From: an uncultured Pelagibacteraceae bacterium
GTDB lineage: Bacteria; Pseudomonadota; Alphaproteobacteria; Pelagibacterales; Pelagibacteraceae
Length of the DNA stretch: 37,218 nt
Assembly (NCBI GenBank): GCA_902611175.1
Contig: CACLYQ010000013.1
Coordinates: forward strand, 1-37,218
Reading direction: 5' to 3'
Shown here: in pieces, positions 1 to 7,983 of the stretch
Position numbering within the stretch: the stretch's first letter is position 1
How the letters are laid out: each line of letters starts with the position of its first letter
Program-made: the position numbers and the translations under genes
Notes under the pieces: generated by a model
Database searches by the model: none
Told to the model about the DNA's origin: nothing
What the model saw: only the letters and a program-made list of their open reading frames with translations

Positions 1-1
1 A

Positions 2-1687
2 ACAGAATATTTTGGGCTTGGAGACTTAGAAGTTAGCTATAATGATAAATTACTAGCTTATTCATTAGATTTAAAAGGGTCTGAATATTACACCATACAT
101 ATAAGAGATATTAAAAGTCGAGAGCAAGTTGGTGAAAAAATTGAAAATACAAGTGGTGGAATAACATTTAGCTTAGATGACAAATATATTTTTTACTCTA
201 AGCTTGATGATAATCACAGACCAAGAGAAATTTACAGGCATGAAATTGGAACTCCTACTAGTAAAGATATTCCTATATTTAAAGAAGAAAGTGAAGCATT
301 TACTGTAGGAATAGGTCTTAGCTCTGACGAAAAGTATTTTTTTATTACATCATCTGATCATAATACGTCCGAACAGTATTATTTTAAAGCAGATGAAATA
401 ATTCCAAAACCAAAACTAATTGATAAAAGAAAAAGAGGGATAATATATTCGGTCAATTCATGGAATGGTAATTTTTACAAACATACAAATGAAGATGCAG
501 AAGATTTTAAGATCGAAAAGACAAATGATTTAGAAAAAAAGGAGTGGGAAACATTTATACCTGCACGAGAAGAAGTTTTAATTGGAGGATTAATTTTTTT
601 AAATGATTGGATTATAAGATCTGAAACTTCAAATGCATTATCAAAATTAATATTAAGAAATCCAAAAAATGATGAAGAAGAAGAAATATTTTTTTCAGAT
701 GAAAAAGTTATCGTTCCTGGTGTTTCGTTAACCCAAAGAGATAGAAATACTGATACCGTTTATTTGTCATATTCATCACCAAAAACTCCTGGAAGGACTT
801 ACCTATACAATCTTAAAACAAAGGAGAAAAAATTAGTTAAAGAACAAGAGATTCCTAGTGGCCATAATTCTGATGACTACATAGTTGAAAGATTAGAGTG
901 TACCTCTCATGACGGAAGAATGGTTCCTATAACTATAACAAGACATAAAAAAACTAAATTAGATGGATCTGCAAAATTATTATTATATGGGTATGGATCT
1001 TACGGTAGTTCTATGTCACCAAGCTTTTCTTCAACAAGAATAAGTTTAATAGAGCGAGATATTATATGGGTAACTTCTCATATTAGAGGCGGTATGGAAA
1101 AAGGAATGAAATGGTGGAAAGAAGGAAAATTATTAAACAAGAAAAATACATTTGAAGATTACATTGCTTCTGCAAATTTTTTAATTGAAAAAAAGTTTAC
1201 GTCTAAAGGTAATATTATTGGAATGGGTGGATCTGCTGGAGGTCTTTTAATGGGAGCCGCTGTTAACCAAGCGCCTGATTTATTTTTGGGTATTGTTATG
1301 GCAGTTCCTTTCGTTGACTCGTTGACCACGAACTTAGACCACTCGTTACCATTAACAGTTGGCGAATTTGATGAATTTGGAAATGCTAAAGATAAAAAAG
1401 AACACTTTGATTACATATTTTCATATGCACCTTATAACAATATTAAAAAGATGGATTACCCAAACATTTTGATAACAACAAGTCTAAGTGATAACAGGGT
1501 ATTATTTGATGAGCCAGCAAAATTTACTGCAAAATTAAGGGATTACAAAACGGATAACAATTTACTTTTATTAAAAACAGAAATGAATGCAGGTCATGGA
1601 GGAAAATCTGGAAGAGATGGAGCAATTGAGGAGATTGCAGTTGACTACGCATTCGCTTTGAAAATAGCTGGAAAATTAAATACTTGA
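2..1687 (+). CDS. ptrB: Oligopeptidase B (S9A serine peptidase), 5' end outside window
   Basis: The reading frame is open from base 2 to the stop at 1685-1687, so about 561 C-terminal residues of a roughly 690-residue family are present and the true start lies upstream. The first part is beta-propeller-like sequence. The C-terminal alpha/beta-hydrolase domain shows the nucleophile motif GMGGSAGG (about 1231-1254), a SLSDNRV segment carrying the catalytic Asp (about 1483-1503), and NAGHGGKSGR carrying the catalytic His. These are typical of oligopeptidase B rather than prolyl oligopeptidase. Known members cleave short peptides after Lys or Arg in the cytoplasm; here that is inferred from family. 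An internal TTG at 764 is not a credible start because the upstream frame is clearly homologous. Confidence 0.93.
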   Translation, partial: TEYFGLGDLEVSYNDKLLAYSLDLKGSEYYTIHIRDIKSREQVGEKIENTSGGITFSLDDKYIFYSKLDDNHRPREIYRHEIGTPTSKDIPIFKEESEAFTVGIGLSSDEKYFFITSSDHNTSEQYYFKADEIIPKPKLIDKRKRGIIYSVNSWNGNFYKHTNEDAEDFKIEKTNDLEKKEWETFIPAREEVLIGGLIFLNDWIIRSETSNALSKLILRNPKNDEEEEIFFSDEKVIVPGVSLTQRDRNTDTVYLSYSSPKTPGRTYLYNLKTKEKKLVKEQEIPSGHNSDDYIVERLECTSHDGRMVPITITRHKKTKLDGSAKLLLYGYGSYGSSMSPSFSSTRISLIERDIIWVTSHIRGGMEKGMKWWKEGKLLNKKNTFEDYIASANFLIEKKFTSKGNIIGMGGSAGGLLMGAAVNQAPDLFLGIVMAVPFVDSLTTNLDHSLPLTVGEFDEFGNAKDKKEHFDYIFSYAPYNNIKKMDYPNILITTSLSDNRVLFDEPAKFTAKLRDYKTDNNLLLLKTEMNAGHGGKSGRDGAIEEIAVDYAFALKIAGKLNT

Positions 1688-1688
1688 T

Positions 1689-1716
1689 CTTGAAATATCA
1701 AAATTAATTACCATAT
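1689..1716 (+). promoter_or_regulatory. Candidate RpoH (heat-shock) promoter of the small heat-shock gene
   Basis: CTTGAA at 1689-1694 and CCATAT at 1711-1716 resemble the alphaproteobacterial RpoH pattern of CTTG, a spacer of 17-18 bases, then a CYTAT-like -10 element; CTTG to CCATAT is 18 bases here. It overlaps the end of the oligopeptidase gene by zero bases and lies 65 bases before the ATG of an ibpA-type gene, a classic RpoH target. The expected transcript would have a leader of about 55 nt. This is a pattern match only. Confidence 0.5.
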
Positions 1717-1780
1717 CAATTCGGTTAGTCGCCTAATGGGGCTAGCAATAAATAAACTTGCTTAATTAAAGGAGGATAAT

Positions 1781-2227
1781 ATGACAAGTAAGGATCTATC
1801 AATTTTCAACTCACTTCGGCCTTTCTCAATTGGTTTTGACGATATGTTTGACCAATTCGAAAGTATGTTGGGCAATGGTGGTTTAAGTATGCAATCAAAC
1901 TACCCGCCTTACAACATAAGAAGAACTGGCAAAGATAACTACTCAATTGAGGTTGCTTTAGCTGGTTTTAGCAAAAAAGATGTTGAGGTAGAGTTTGAAG
2001 ATAATCTATTAACTGTAAGAACTAAACAAGTTGATAGAAGTGAAAACAAAAACCAAGATGGAGAGATAATCCACAAAGGTATATCACAAAGACAATTTGC
2101 GAGATCATTTACAATTGCAGATGATGTAAAAGTGAATGGTGCAGAGTTAAAAGATGGTCTTTTAACAATCGCATGTGAAAGGATTATCCCGGAACATAAA
2201 AAAAAGAAACTTATTGAAATTAAATAA
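1781..2227 (+). CDS. ibpA: Small heat-shock protein, IbpA/Hsp20 family
   Basis: A 148-residue ATP-independent holdase that keeps unfolding cytoplasmic proteins in a refoldable state. The N-terminal arm (GFDDMFDQFE) and the start of the alpha-crystallin domain (YPPYNIRRTGKDNYSIEVALAGF, roughly residues 42-64) follow the E. coli IbpA/IbpB layout. The domain runs to about residue 130, including the A-x-x-x-x-GLL motif near the end (ELKDGLLTI). The C-terminal IEI tripeptide is the usual IxI oligomerisation motif. The start is fixed by a strong Shine-Dalgarno, GGAGG at 1771-1775. It is a single-gene unit behind a heat-shock-like promoter. The 5' leader contains short possible stems (TTAG/CTAA around 1725-1736 and AGCAA/TTGCT around 1744-1761), so thermosensor control is possible but unproven. 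Confidence 0.93.
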   Translation: MTSKDLSIFNSLRPFSIGFDDMFDQFESMLGNGGLSMQSNYPPYNIRRTGKDNYSIEVALAGFSKKDVEVEFEDNLLTVRTKQVDRSENKNQDGEIIHKGISQRQFARSFTIADDVKVNGAELKDGLLTIACERIIPEHKKKKLIEIK

Positions 2228-2235
2228 GTACCTTG

Positions 2236-2258
2236 CTTGTGGGGCTAGTCCCCACAAG
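2236..2258. terminator. Nine-bp hairpin between convergent genes
   Basis: CTTGTGGGG (2236-2244) pairs perfectly with CCCCACAAG (2250-2258) around the loop CTAGT. It lies just after the small heat-shock stop codon and directly against the stop of the convergent lipoprotein gene. It is GC-rich against an A+T-rich background, which favours a real transcription barrier or 3'-end stabiliser, although no long T-tract follows on either strand. Confidence 0.6.
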
Positions 2259-2259
2259 A

Positions 2260-2592
2260 CTAAATACATCCACTAGAGCTAAATCCGATAATAACCCCTG
2301 ATGCATTCACCTCAAATTTTCTTTCACAAGGAATTCCATATTTTTTTGTTTTGTAGATAAGCATTTCATTTCCAAGTTCATTGACAAAATCTTCTGAAGG
2401 TGAGCCTAATTCTAATCTCATCTCATTAACTTCTTTTCCAACGAATTGACCAAATTTTTCATTCTCTTTTTCAGCCACCTCATCAGATTTCTTTTTAATT
2501 GTTTGGCATCCAGTTAAAAAAATTATTGTTAATGTGATAAACAGAGCAATAAATTTTTTTGATAAAGTATTATTTTTAAAAGCAATAATCAT
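2260..2592 (-). CDS. Small lipoprotein of unknown function
   Basis: A 110-residue protein beginning with a lipoprotein signal peptide: a positively charged start, a hydrophobic segment (about residues 13-27) and the lipobox LTGC with the lipidated Cys near residue 29. The mature part has a charged linker, then a compact domain with the pattern GKEVNEMRLELGSPSEDF followed by a tyrosine-containing strand, a Cys pair (PCERKF ... SSGC) and the C-terminus. The arrangement, a short helix leading to a glycine and a beta strand, is loosely like BamE/SmpA-type envelope lipoproteins, but I cannot assign it to that family. Two cysteines in the mature domain could form a disulfide in the periplasm. It is monocistronic, convergent with the heat-shock gene and divergent from the ABC operon. 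Confidence 0.75.
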   Translation of the reverse strand: MIIAFKNNTLSKKFIALFITLTIIFLTGCQTIKKKSDEVAEKENEKFGQFVGKEVNEMRLELGSPSEDFVNELGNEMLIYKTKKYGIPCERKFEVNASGVIIGFSSSGCI

Positions 2593-2641
2593 TAATACAT
2601 ACCTAAAGTTGAATTATGTTAACAATTTGTTCAAAACTTTC

Positions 2642-2662
2642 ATTAAATTGTTTGAATTTAAT
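2642..2662. repeat. AT-only inverted repeat upstream of the ABC operon
   Basis: ATTAAATT (2642-2649) and AATTTAAT (2655-2662) form a perfect 8-bp inverted repeat with a 5-base spacer. It sits just upstream of the candidate -35 element of the ABC importer operon, in the divergent spacer 2593-2730. It could be a repressor or activator site, but arms made only of A and T arise easily by chance in this background. Confidence 0.25.
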
Positions 2663-2668
2663 ACAAAT

Positions 2669-2697
2669 TTGAAAAGATAGGAAATTTTAAAGATTAT
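2669..2697 (+). promoter_or_regulatory. Candidate sigma-70 promoter of the BMP ABC operon
   Basis: TTGAAA (2669-2674), a 17-base spacer and GATTAT (2692-2697) match the sigma-70 consensus at 5/6 and 4/6 positions. Transcription would start near 2704 and give a leader of about 27 nt. Chance matches are frequent in A+T-rich DNA, so support is moderate at best. Confidence 0.35.
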
Positions 2698-2730
2698 TGA
2701 GTAATTGATTTATTATATTAAAGAAATGCT

Positions 2731-4230
2731 ATGGCAACAGACTTAAGAATATCAAATATATCAAAAATATATCCAGGATGTATAGCTAATGATAATGTAT
2801 CTCTTCAATTTAAAAGTGGAAAAATATACGCACTATTAGGAGAGAACGGAGCTGGAAAATCTACATTGGTAAAAATTTTGTCTGGTGTAGTAAGCCCAGA
2901 TAATGGTGAGGTTTTTTTAAATGAAAAAAATTTAAAATTAAGTTCTCCACTCGATGCCAAGAAAAATAAAATTGGAATGGTTTTTCAGCATTTCAATTTA
3001 TTTGAAACTTTATCAGTATTTGAAAACTTAAGTATAGATGCAACAGAAGATAACAAAAGTTTAAGGGTAAGAATAAATGAAATATTAAAAAAATATAACT
3101 TTAGTATTGACCTTGACGTTCCTGTATTAAATTTATCAGCAGGGCAAAAGCAAAAAGTTGAGATTATAAGATGTCTTTTAAGAAGCCCTAAAGTTCTAAT
3201 CATGGACGAGCCTACATCTGTTTTGACTGAGCAGGAAACAGAGGAATTATTTATATCTTTAAAAAAATTCTGCGATGAAGGAATATTAATTATTTACATA
3301 ACTCACAAGTTAAAAGAAGTTTTGTCTTTATGTGATGAGGTTGCTGTAATGCGAAAAGGTAAGGTTGTATCGGTTAGCCAAACACAAAATGAAAGAGTTG
3401 AAACTCTTGCAAATAAGATGGTTGGTCAAAAACTAGCGAAAATTAAGAAAAAAATAAATATTTCCAAAAATAAAGATGAGATATTTAAAGTAAAACATTT
3501 AAATTTTTATAGCGATGATCCTTTTGAAACAAATTTAGTTAATCTAAATTTTTCTGTAAAGAAAGGAGAATGTTTAGGTATAGCAGGTATTTCTGGCAAT
3601 GGGCAAAACGAACTCTTTCAAATTTTGAGTGGGGAAATAATTACACCTGATACATCAATCATTTTTCGAAATAAGGAAATTGCTAAACTAAATCCAAAAC
3701 AACGACGAGAGTATTTAATGGCTTTTTCTCCTGAAGATAGAATATCTCAAGCAGCTGTACCTGAATTAAAAATATATGAAAATGTAGCTTTAAATAATTT
3801 CAAGTCATCAAATTTTTTTGAAAAAGGTTTGGTAAATGAAAGAAAAATTAAAGAGCATTCAAAAAAAATATTATCTGATTTCTCAGTAAATACAGACAAT
3901 GTTGAATTAAAAAGTCAATTTCTATCGGGTGGAAATTTACAAAAACTTATTTTAGGGAGAGAGTTAATTACAGCTCCAGAATTATTAATTTGCTATAATC
4001 CAACATGGGGGCTCGATGTGGGTGCAATCAATTATATTCATGAAACACTTATAAAAATTAACGATCAAGAAAAATCAACGATTTTAATTTCTACAGATAC
4101 GGAGGAGTTATTAAAACTCAGTGATAGAATTGCAGTTATTTACAAAGGTAAGCTTTCAAAAATAATGCCTTCAGAGGAAGTCACTCCAGAAAAATTAGGA
4201 ATTCTAATGGGAGGAGGCTCCATTGATTAA
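2731..4230 (+). CDS. ABC transporter ATPase with two nucleotide-binding domains (BMP/nucleoside-type importer)
   Basis: A 499-residue cytoplasmic ATPase of the duplicated type that energises ribose- and nucleoside-class importers. Domain 1 has a canonical Walker A (GENGAGKST, residues 37-45), signature LSAGQKQ and Walker B LIMDEPTS. Domain 2 is the usual degenerate half: its P-loop reads GISGNGQNE without the Lys-Ser/Thr pair, its signature is LSGGNLQK, and Asn stands where the catalytic Glu would be (CYNPTWGLD). So one competent ATP site per polypeptide is expected. The closest known arrangement is the YufO/NupB class encoded with two permeases and a BMP-family binding protein, exactly as here. 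It heads the operon; its last 8 bases overlap the first permease gene. Confidence 0.93.
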   Translation: MATDLRISNISKIYPGCIANDNVSLQFKSGKIYALLGENGAGKSTLVKILSGVVSPDNGEVFLNEKNLKLSSPLDAKKNKIGMVFQHFNLFETLSVFENLSIDATEDNKSLRVRINEILKKYNFSIDLDVPVLNLSAGQKQKVEIIRCLLRSPKVLIMDEPTSVLTEQETEELFISLKKFCDEGILIIYITHKLKEVLSLCDEVAVMRKGKVVSVSQTQNERVETLANKMVGQKLAKIKKKINISKNKDEIFKVKHLNFYSDDPFETNLVNLNFSVKKGECLGIAGISGNGQNELFQILSGEIITPDTSIIFRNKEIAKLNPKQRREYLMAFSPEDRISQAAVPELKIYENVALNNFKSSNFFEKGLVNERKIKEHSKKILSDFSVNTDNVELKSQFLSGGNLQKLILGRELITAPELLICYNPTWGLDVGAINYIHETLIKINDQEKSTILISTDTEELLKLSDRIAVIYKGKLSKIMPSEEVTPEKLGILMGGGSID

Positions 4231-5302
4231 AATTGAAAAAAGAAATGATGTACCAATGGCATTATATTTTTTTACTCCTTTTATTGCAATCATACTTACA
4301 ATTTTAGGTGGTGGTATAATATTTTATATTTTAGGTTTTAATCCAATAGAAGCACTTAAGTTTTACTTTATTACTCCAATTTCAAATTTATATGGATTCA
4401 GTGAATTGCTACTAAAAGCAACCCCTCTTTGCTTAATTGCTATTGGTTTATCATTTTGTTTTAAAAGTAATAATTGGAATATTGGTGCAGAAGGACAATT
4501 AACTTTTGGTGCGATTGTAGGAGGAGGAGTTGCTCTTTTATTTTATAATCAAGAAGGTTTTTATATACTACCTTTAGTTATACTTGCTGGAGCAATCGGG
4601 GGAATGATCTTTGCACTTATTCCAGCAGTCCTTAAAACATATTTTAATACAAACGAGATTTTAGTTAGTCTTATGTTGGTTTACGTTTCAAAGCTACTCT
4701 TAGATTACTTAGTAGTTGGGCCGTGGAGTAATCCTGAAGGATTTAATTTTCCTGAAACAAGACAATTTAGTGACTCATCTAGAATGCCATTATTATTTGA
4801 GGGTTTGAGAATTCATGCTGGTATTTTTTTAGCTCTTGCAGCAGTTATGTTGAGTTGGTTTATTCTTTACAAAACCTATTTAGGCTTTCAGATTAAAGTA
4901 TCTGGTCTAAGTTTAAAAACTGCTAAGTATGCTGGGTTTAAAGGAAAAACCATGATTTTGGTTGTTTTTATGATTAGTGGTGCTTGTGCGGGGTTAGCTG
5001 GAGTTGGAGAAATTACTGGACCTATTGGACAACTGCATAGAATGATATCCCCCGATTACGGTTTTACAGCAATTATTGTTGCTTTTTTAGGTCGCCTTAA
5101 TCCTTTTGGCATAATTTTTGCATCTTTGGTTGTTGCTTTGACATACCTCGGTGCTGAAACGGCTCAAATTTTTTTACAAATACCAAAATATACCGGCCAA
5201 GTCTTTCAGGGTATGATCTTATTTTTTTTACTCGCATCTGATTATTTGCTTTTTTTCAAAGTTAAAATTTTAAGTTTAAAAAAAAATGAGCTTAGACATT
5301 AG
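4223..5302 (+). CDS. ABC transporter permease 1 (BMP/nucleoside-type importer)
   Basis: A 359-residue inner-membrane permease with about 8-10 hydrophobic segments, homologous in layout to YufP/RbsC-type (BPD_transp_2) permeases. The family loop motif WNIGAEGQLTFGAI lies in the first third; GFKGKTMILVVFMISGACAGLAG and GFTAIIVAFLGRLNPFGI occur in the second half. I choose the TTG at 4223 as start because a perfect AGGAGG (4212-4217) precedes it by five bases; the next in-frame ATG at 4256 has no ribosome site. The gene overlaps the ATPase gene by 8 bases, which suggests translational coupling, and overlaps the next permease by 17. It should form a heterodimer with that protein. Confidence 0.9.
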   Translation: MIKIEKRNDVPMALYFFTPFIAIILTILGGGIIFYILGFNPIEALKFYFITPISNLYGFSELLLKATPLCLIAIGLSFCFKSNNWNIGAEGQLTFGAIVGGGVALLFYNQEGFYILPLVILAGAIGGMIFALIPAVLKTYFNTNEILVSLMLVYVSKLLLDYLVVGPWSNPEGFNFPETRQFSDSSRMPLLFEGLRIHAGIFLALAAVMLSWFILYKTYLGFQIKVSGLSLKTAKYAGFKGKTMILVVFMISGACAGLAGVGEITGPIGQLHRMISPDYGFTAIIVAFLGRLNPFGIIFASLVVALTYLGAETAQIFLQIPKYTGQVFQGMILFFLLASDYLLFFKVKILSLKKNELRH

Positions 5303-6218
5303 TTTTATAGGAATTCTGATCGGATCAATAATGGCTTCATCAGTGCCATTAATACTTGCTGCATCAGGTGAATTGATTACTGAAAGATCGGGCGTTTTAA
5401 ATTTAGGTGTCGAAGGAATGATGATAATTGGAGCAATATCTGGTTTTGCTTTAATGGTAATAACAGACAACCTTTTTATAGCAATCGTAGGCTCTATGTT
5501 ATCAGGGGTTATAATTTCACTAATCTTTGGATTTTTAACGCAATCTCTTCTCACAAACCATGTTGCAACAGGTTTGGCATTAACTATTTTTGGCATTGGT
5601 TTGTCCGCAATGTTAGGAAAAAATTTTGTTGGTATCCCTGGAAAAGAATTTCCAATTTTATTTTCAAGTTTAAAAGAAAGTATTCCGTTTTTTGGTCCAA
5701 TATTATTTGGACACTCTATAGTTTTATATTTTGCTTTTGCTTTACCATTTTTAACTAATTATTTTTTAAAAAAAACTAAATTAGGCTTAGTTGTTAGAGC
5801 TGTTGGTGATTCGCCTGTTTCGGCATCTAATCAAGGTATAAATGTTATTCTAGTTAGATACTGTTGTATTCTTTATGGAGGAGCCATGTGTGGCTTAGCA
5901 GGTGCATATCTATCTTTAATATACACTCCACAGTGGATTGAAAATATGACAGCTGGAAGAGGATGGATAGCTTTGGCTTTGGTTGTATTTGCAACCTGGA
6001 GTCCTATAAAAGTTTTAATTGGTGCTTTAATTTTTGGTGGTATTACAATTCTACAATTACATATGCAAGCAATTGGGTTTAGAATACCAGTTCAATTTTT
6101 AAGTGCATTACCTTATCTGATGACAATAATAGTTTTAGTTGTAATCTCTCGTGACAGTAGAAAAATAAAACTTAATACCCCAACCTCCTTGGGAAGAATA
6201 TTCTATAAAGAAAAGTAA
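5286..6218 (+). CDS. ABC transporter permease 2 (BMP/nucleoside-type importer)
   Basis: A 310-residue integral membrane protein of the YufQ-type permease family. The N-terminus carries the family-typical segment ASGELITERSGVLNLGVEGM (about residues 27-46), followed by repeated hydrophobic segments and the cytoplasmic coupling region LGLVVRAVGDSPVSASNQGI. It starts inside the preceding permease gene with a 17-base overlap, so both subunits are probably made in fixed ratio. Downstream, 88 bases separate it from the binding-protein gene. Substrate specificity is not readable from the permease; the neighbouring phosphoribosyltransferase favours a purine base or nucleoside. Confidence 0.9.
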   Translation: MSLDISFIGILIGSIMASSVPLILAASGELITERSGVLNLGVEGMMIIGAISGFALMVITDNLFIAIVGSMLSGVIISLIFGFLTQSLLTNHVATGLALTIFGIGLSAMLGKNFVGIPGKEFPILFSSLKESIPFFGPILFGHSIVLYFAFALPFLTNYFLKKTKLGLVVRAVGDSPVSASNQGINVILVRYCCILYGGAMCGLAGAYLSLIYTPQWIENMTAGRGWIALALVVFATWSPIKVLIGALIFGGITILQLHMQAIGFRIPVQFLSALPYLMTIIVLVVISRDSRKIKLNTPTSLGRIFYKEK

Positions 6219-6306
6219 TGTTAGCTATTCGAAAATAATTATTTTTTTTTTTTGAATTTTGATTAACTTAAAGCTTCACAAAAAAAATTTAAAGGGGAAA
6301 TTCAAA

Positions 6307-7371
6307 ATGTATAAAAACTTTTTTAGATATTTAATTTCTGCAATTTTTCTACTTGGGTTTAGTGTAAACTCAAATGCAGATTTTAAAGTTGGTTTTGTCT
6401 ATGTTGGCCCAACTGGTGACCATGGATGGACATTTCAACATCATGAAGGTAGAAACGCTGTAGAGGCAGCTGGAATAAAAACAACATTTGTTGAAAGTGT
6501 TCCAGAAGGTGCTGATGCAGAAAGAGTGATAAGACAACTGGCTCAATCTGGCCACGACTTAATTTTTACAACTAGTTTTGGATATATGGATCCAACTAAC
6601 AAAGTTGCAAAAGATTTTCCAAATGTAAAATTTGAACACGCAACAGGTTATAAGAGAGAACACTCAAATGTTTCTACTTATTCTGCAAGATTTTACGAAG
6701 GGAGAACTCTTTTAGGACATATTGCAGGAAAAATGACTAAAACTAACACGATTGGCTATATTGCATCTTTTCCAATTCCTGAAGTAATAAGAGGAATTAA
6801 CGCAATGACCCTTGCTGCACAAAAGGTCAATCCAAATATTAAAACTAAAATTGTATGGGTTTTTACTTGGTACGATCCAGGTAAAGAAGCTGAAGCAGCC
6901 CAAGCTTTAATCGATCAAGGTGCAGATGTAATTATGCAACATACAGATAGTACAGCACCAGTTCAAACAGCGGAGAAAGCAGGTGTATGGTCATTTGGTC
7001 AAGCAAGTGACATGCAGAGATTTGCTCCTAAATCAATTTTGACTTCAATTATAGATGATTGGGCACCATATTATGTTGAAAGAGCAATTGCTGCAAGAGA
7101 CGGCACATGGAATCAACAAGATACATGGCATGGATTAAAGGAAGGTATGGTAGCTATGGGACCATATAATTCTGCAATGGGTGCTGACTTAGTTAAAGAA
7201 GTAGAGCAGCTTCAAAAAGATCTAGCATCAGGAAAAGTTCATTCGTTCACAGGTCCTATATATGACCAAAAAGGTAATATATTAGTTGCAGAAGGGAAAG
7301 TTGCTGATGATGGAATGTTAGCTGGAATGAGTGTTTATGTAAAAGGTGTTGAAGGAGATATTCCAAAATAA
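6307..7371 (+). CDS. BMP-family periplasmic substrate-binding protein
   Basis: A 354-residue secreted binding protein of the BMP (PF02608) family, whose known members bind purine nucleosides or related ligands. The signal peptide covers about residues 1-24 (MYKNFFRY, hydrophobic core, then VNSNA before DFKVGFVYVGP). There is no lipobox Cys, so it should be free in the periplasm, unlike the lipoprotein BMPs of many other bacteria. Family signatures include GPTGDHGWTFQHHEGR and the later stretch HTDSTAPVQTAEKAGVW. The start is the ATG at 6307, preceded by AAAGGGGA; an upstream in-frame TTG at 6259 would bury the signal peptide and has no ribosome site. The 88-base gap and strong terminator are consistent with higher expression of the binding protein than of the membrane parts. 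Confidence 0.93.
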   Translation: MYKNFFRYLISAIFLLGFSVNSNADFKVGFVYVGPTGDHGWTFQHHEGRNAVEAAGIKTTFVESVPEGADAERVIRQLAQSGHDLIFTTSFGYMDPTNKVAKDFPNVKFEHATGYKREHSNVSTYSARFYEGRTLLGHIAGKMTKTNTIGYIASFPIPEVIRGINAMTLAAQKVNPNIKTKIVWVFTWYDPGKEAEAAQALIDQGADVIMQHTDSTAPVQTAEKAGVWSFGQASDMQRFAPKSILTSIIDDWAPYYVERAIAARDGTWNQQDTWHGLKEGMVAMGPYNSAMGADLVKEVEQLQKDLASGKVHSFTGPIYDQKGNILVAEGKVADDGMLAGMSVYVKGVEGDIPK

Positions 7372-7387
7372 TTTTTAAAAAAAAATT

Positions 7388-7421
7388 AAAAAGGCCAACT
7401 TATATAGTTGGCCTTTTTTTT
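7388..7421 (+). terminator. Rho-independent terminator, probably bidirectional
   Basis: GGCCAACT (7393-7400), loop TATAT and AGTTGGCC (7406-7413) form a perfect GC-containing stem, extended by an A-tract before it and followed by eight T's. It ends the BMP transporter operon. The reverse strand has the same shape, with T-rich sequence after the stem, so it probably also ends the convergent phosphoribosyltransferase transcript, whose stop codon is at 7420. Confidence 0.93.
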
Positions 7422-7956
7422 ATGAATGTTTTTTCTTTAAACCATTAATATCTATTTCATCATAATATTCTGAAGGTTGAACTATCCAAGGATCACCATC
7501 AAGTAAAATTGGACAAAAATCTGGAGTAAAAGAAGAAGATTTTTTTTTCCAAAGACAAGCTGTTTTTATTTCTTGAATATAGTTTTTCACTGGAGCGTAA
7601 TTTTTTAACCATTTAATACTTTCATTTAATGTAAGTCCAGTATCAGATAAGTCGTCAACTAATAAAACATTTTTAAAGTCTTCATTTTTGGCTATTGAGC
7701 TTATGTCTCTTGCAAAAATAAGTTCGCCTTGTTTATTTTCTACAGTTTCTCCAGAATAACTTTGAATAACAACATAAGCAGTGGGCAATTTAAATATTCT
7801 TGATAGCATATCAATTATAGGCGCTGCACCCCTCATTATTCCAACTAAAACAGATGGTTTGTAATTTTTTTCAATTTTAAGAGCTAACTTTTCAACTGCT
7901 AATTTATAATCTTCATAATTGATTATTAATTTTTCTGCCATAAAATTTGGTAACAT
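7420..7956 (-). CDS. Phosphoribosyltransferase, probably purine (hypoxanthine/xanthine) salvage
   Basis: A 178-residue type I phosphoribosyltransferase. The PRPP-binding loop is VLLVDDLSDTGLTL (residues 97-110) with the acidic pair at 101-102. The upstream pattern LVGIMRGAAPIIDMLSR is the hood and first substrate region seen in Gpt-like and archaeal-type purine enzymes. It would convert a free purine base plus PRPP into the nucleotide in the cytoplasm. Its tail-to-tail position with a BMP-class importer fits uptake followed by salvage of purines, but the base specificity is inferred. Start choice is open: ATG at 7956 or the internal ATG at 7941 (residue 6); neither has a good ribosome site. 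The 5' end is only 27 bases from a divergent gene. Confidence 0.82.
   Translation of the reverse strand: MLPNFMAEKLIINYEDYKLAVEKLALKIEKNYKPSVLVGIMRGAAPIIDMLSRIFKLPTAYVVIQSYSGETVENKQGELIFARDISSIAKNEDFKNVLLVDDLSDTGLTLNESIKWLKNYAPVKNYIQEIKTACLWKKKSSSFTPDFCPILLDGDPWIVQPSEYYDEIDINGLKKKHS
7919..7946 (+). promoter_or_regulatory. Candidate promoter of the DUF1330 gene pair, inside the phosphoribosyltransferase 5' end
   Basis: TTGATT (7919-7924), a 16-base spacer and TAAAAT (7941-7946) match sigma-70 elements at 4/6 and 5/6. Because only 27 bases separate the two divergent start codons, a promoter within the neighbouring coding sequence is expected. Transcription would start near 7953. Confidence 0.35.
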
Positions 7957-7983
7957 AAAAAAAAAAAATTAAAAAGGAGAATT

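Noticed and set aside
6231-6254. AT palindrome followed by a T-run after the second permease, as a possible terminator
   Set aside because: The arms are only A and T with no loop, and the binding-protein gene of the same transporter follows; weak folding makes it unconvincing, although partial processing here is possible.
6259-6306. TTG start extending the BMP binding protein by 16 residues
   Set aside because: It would put a basic segment before the signal peptide and has no ribosome site; ATG 6307 has AAAGGGGA upstream.
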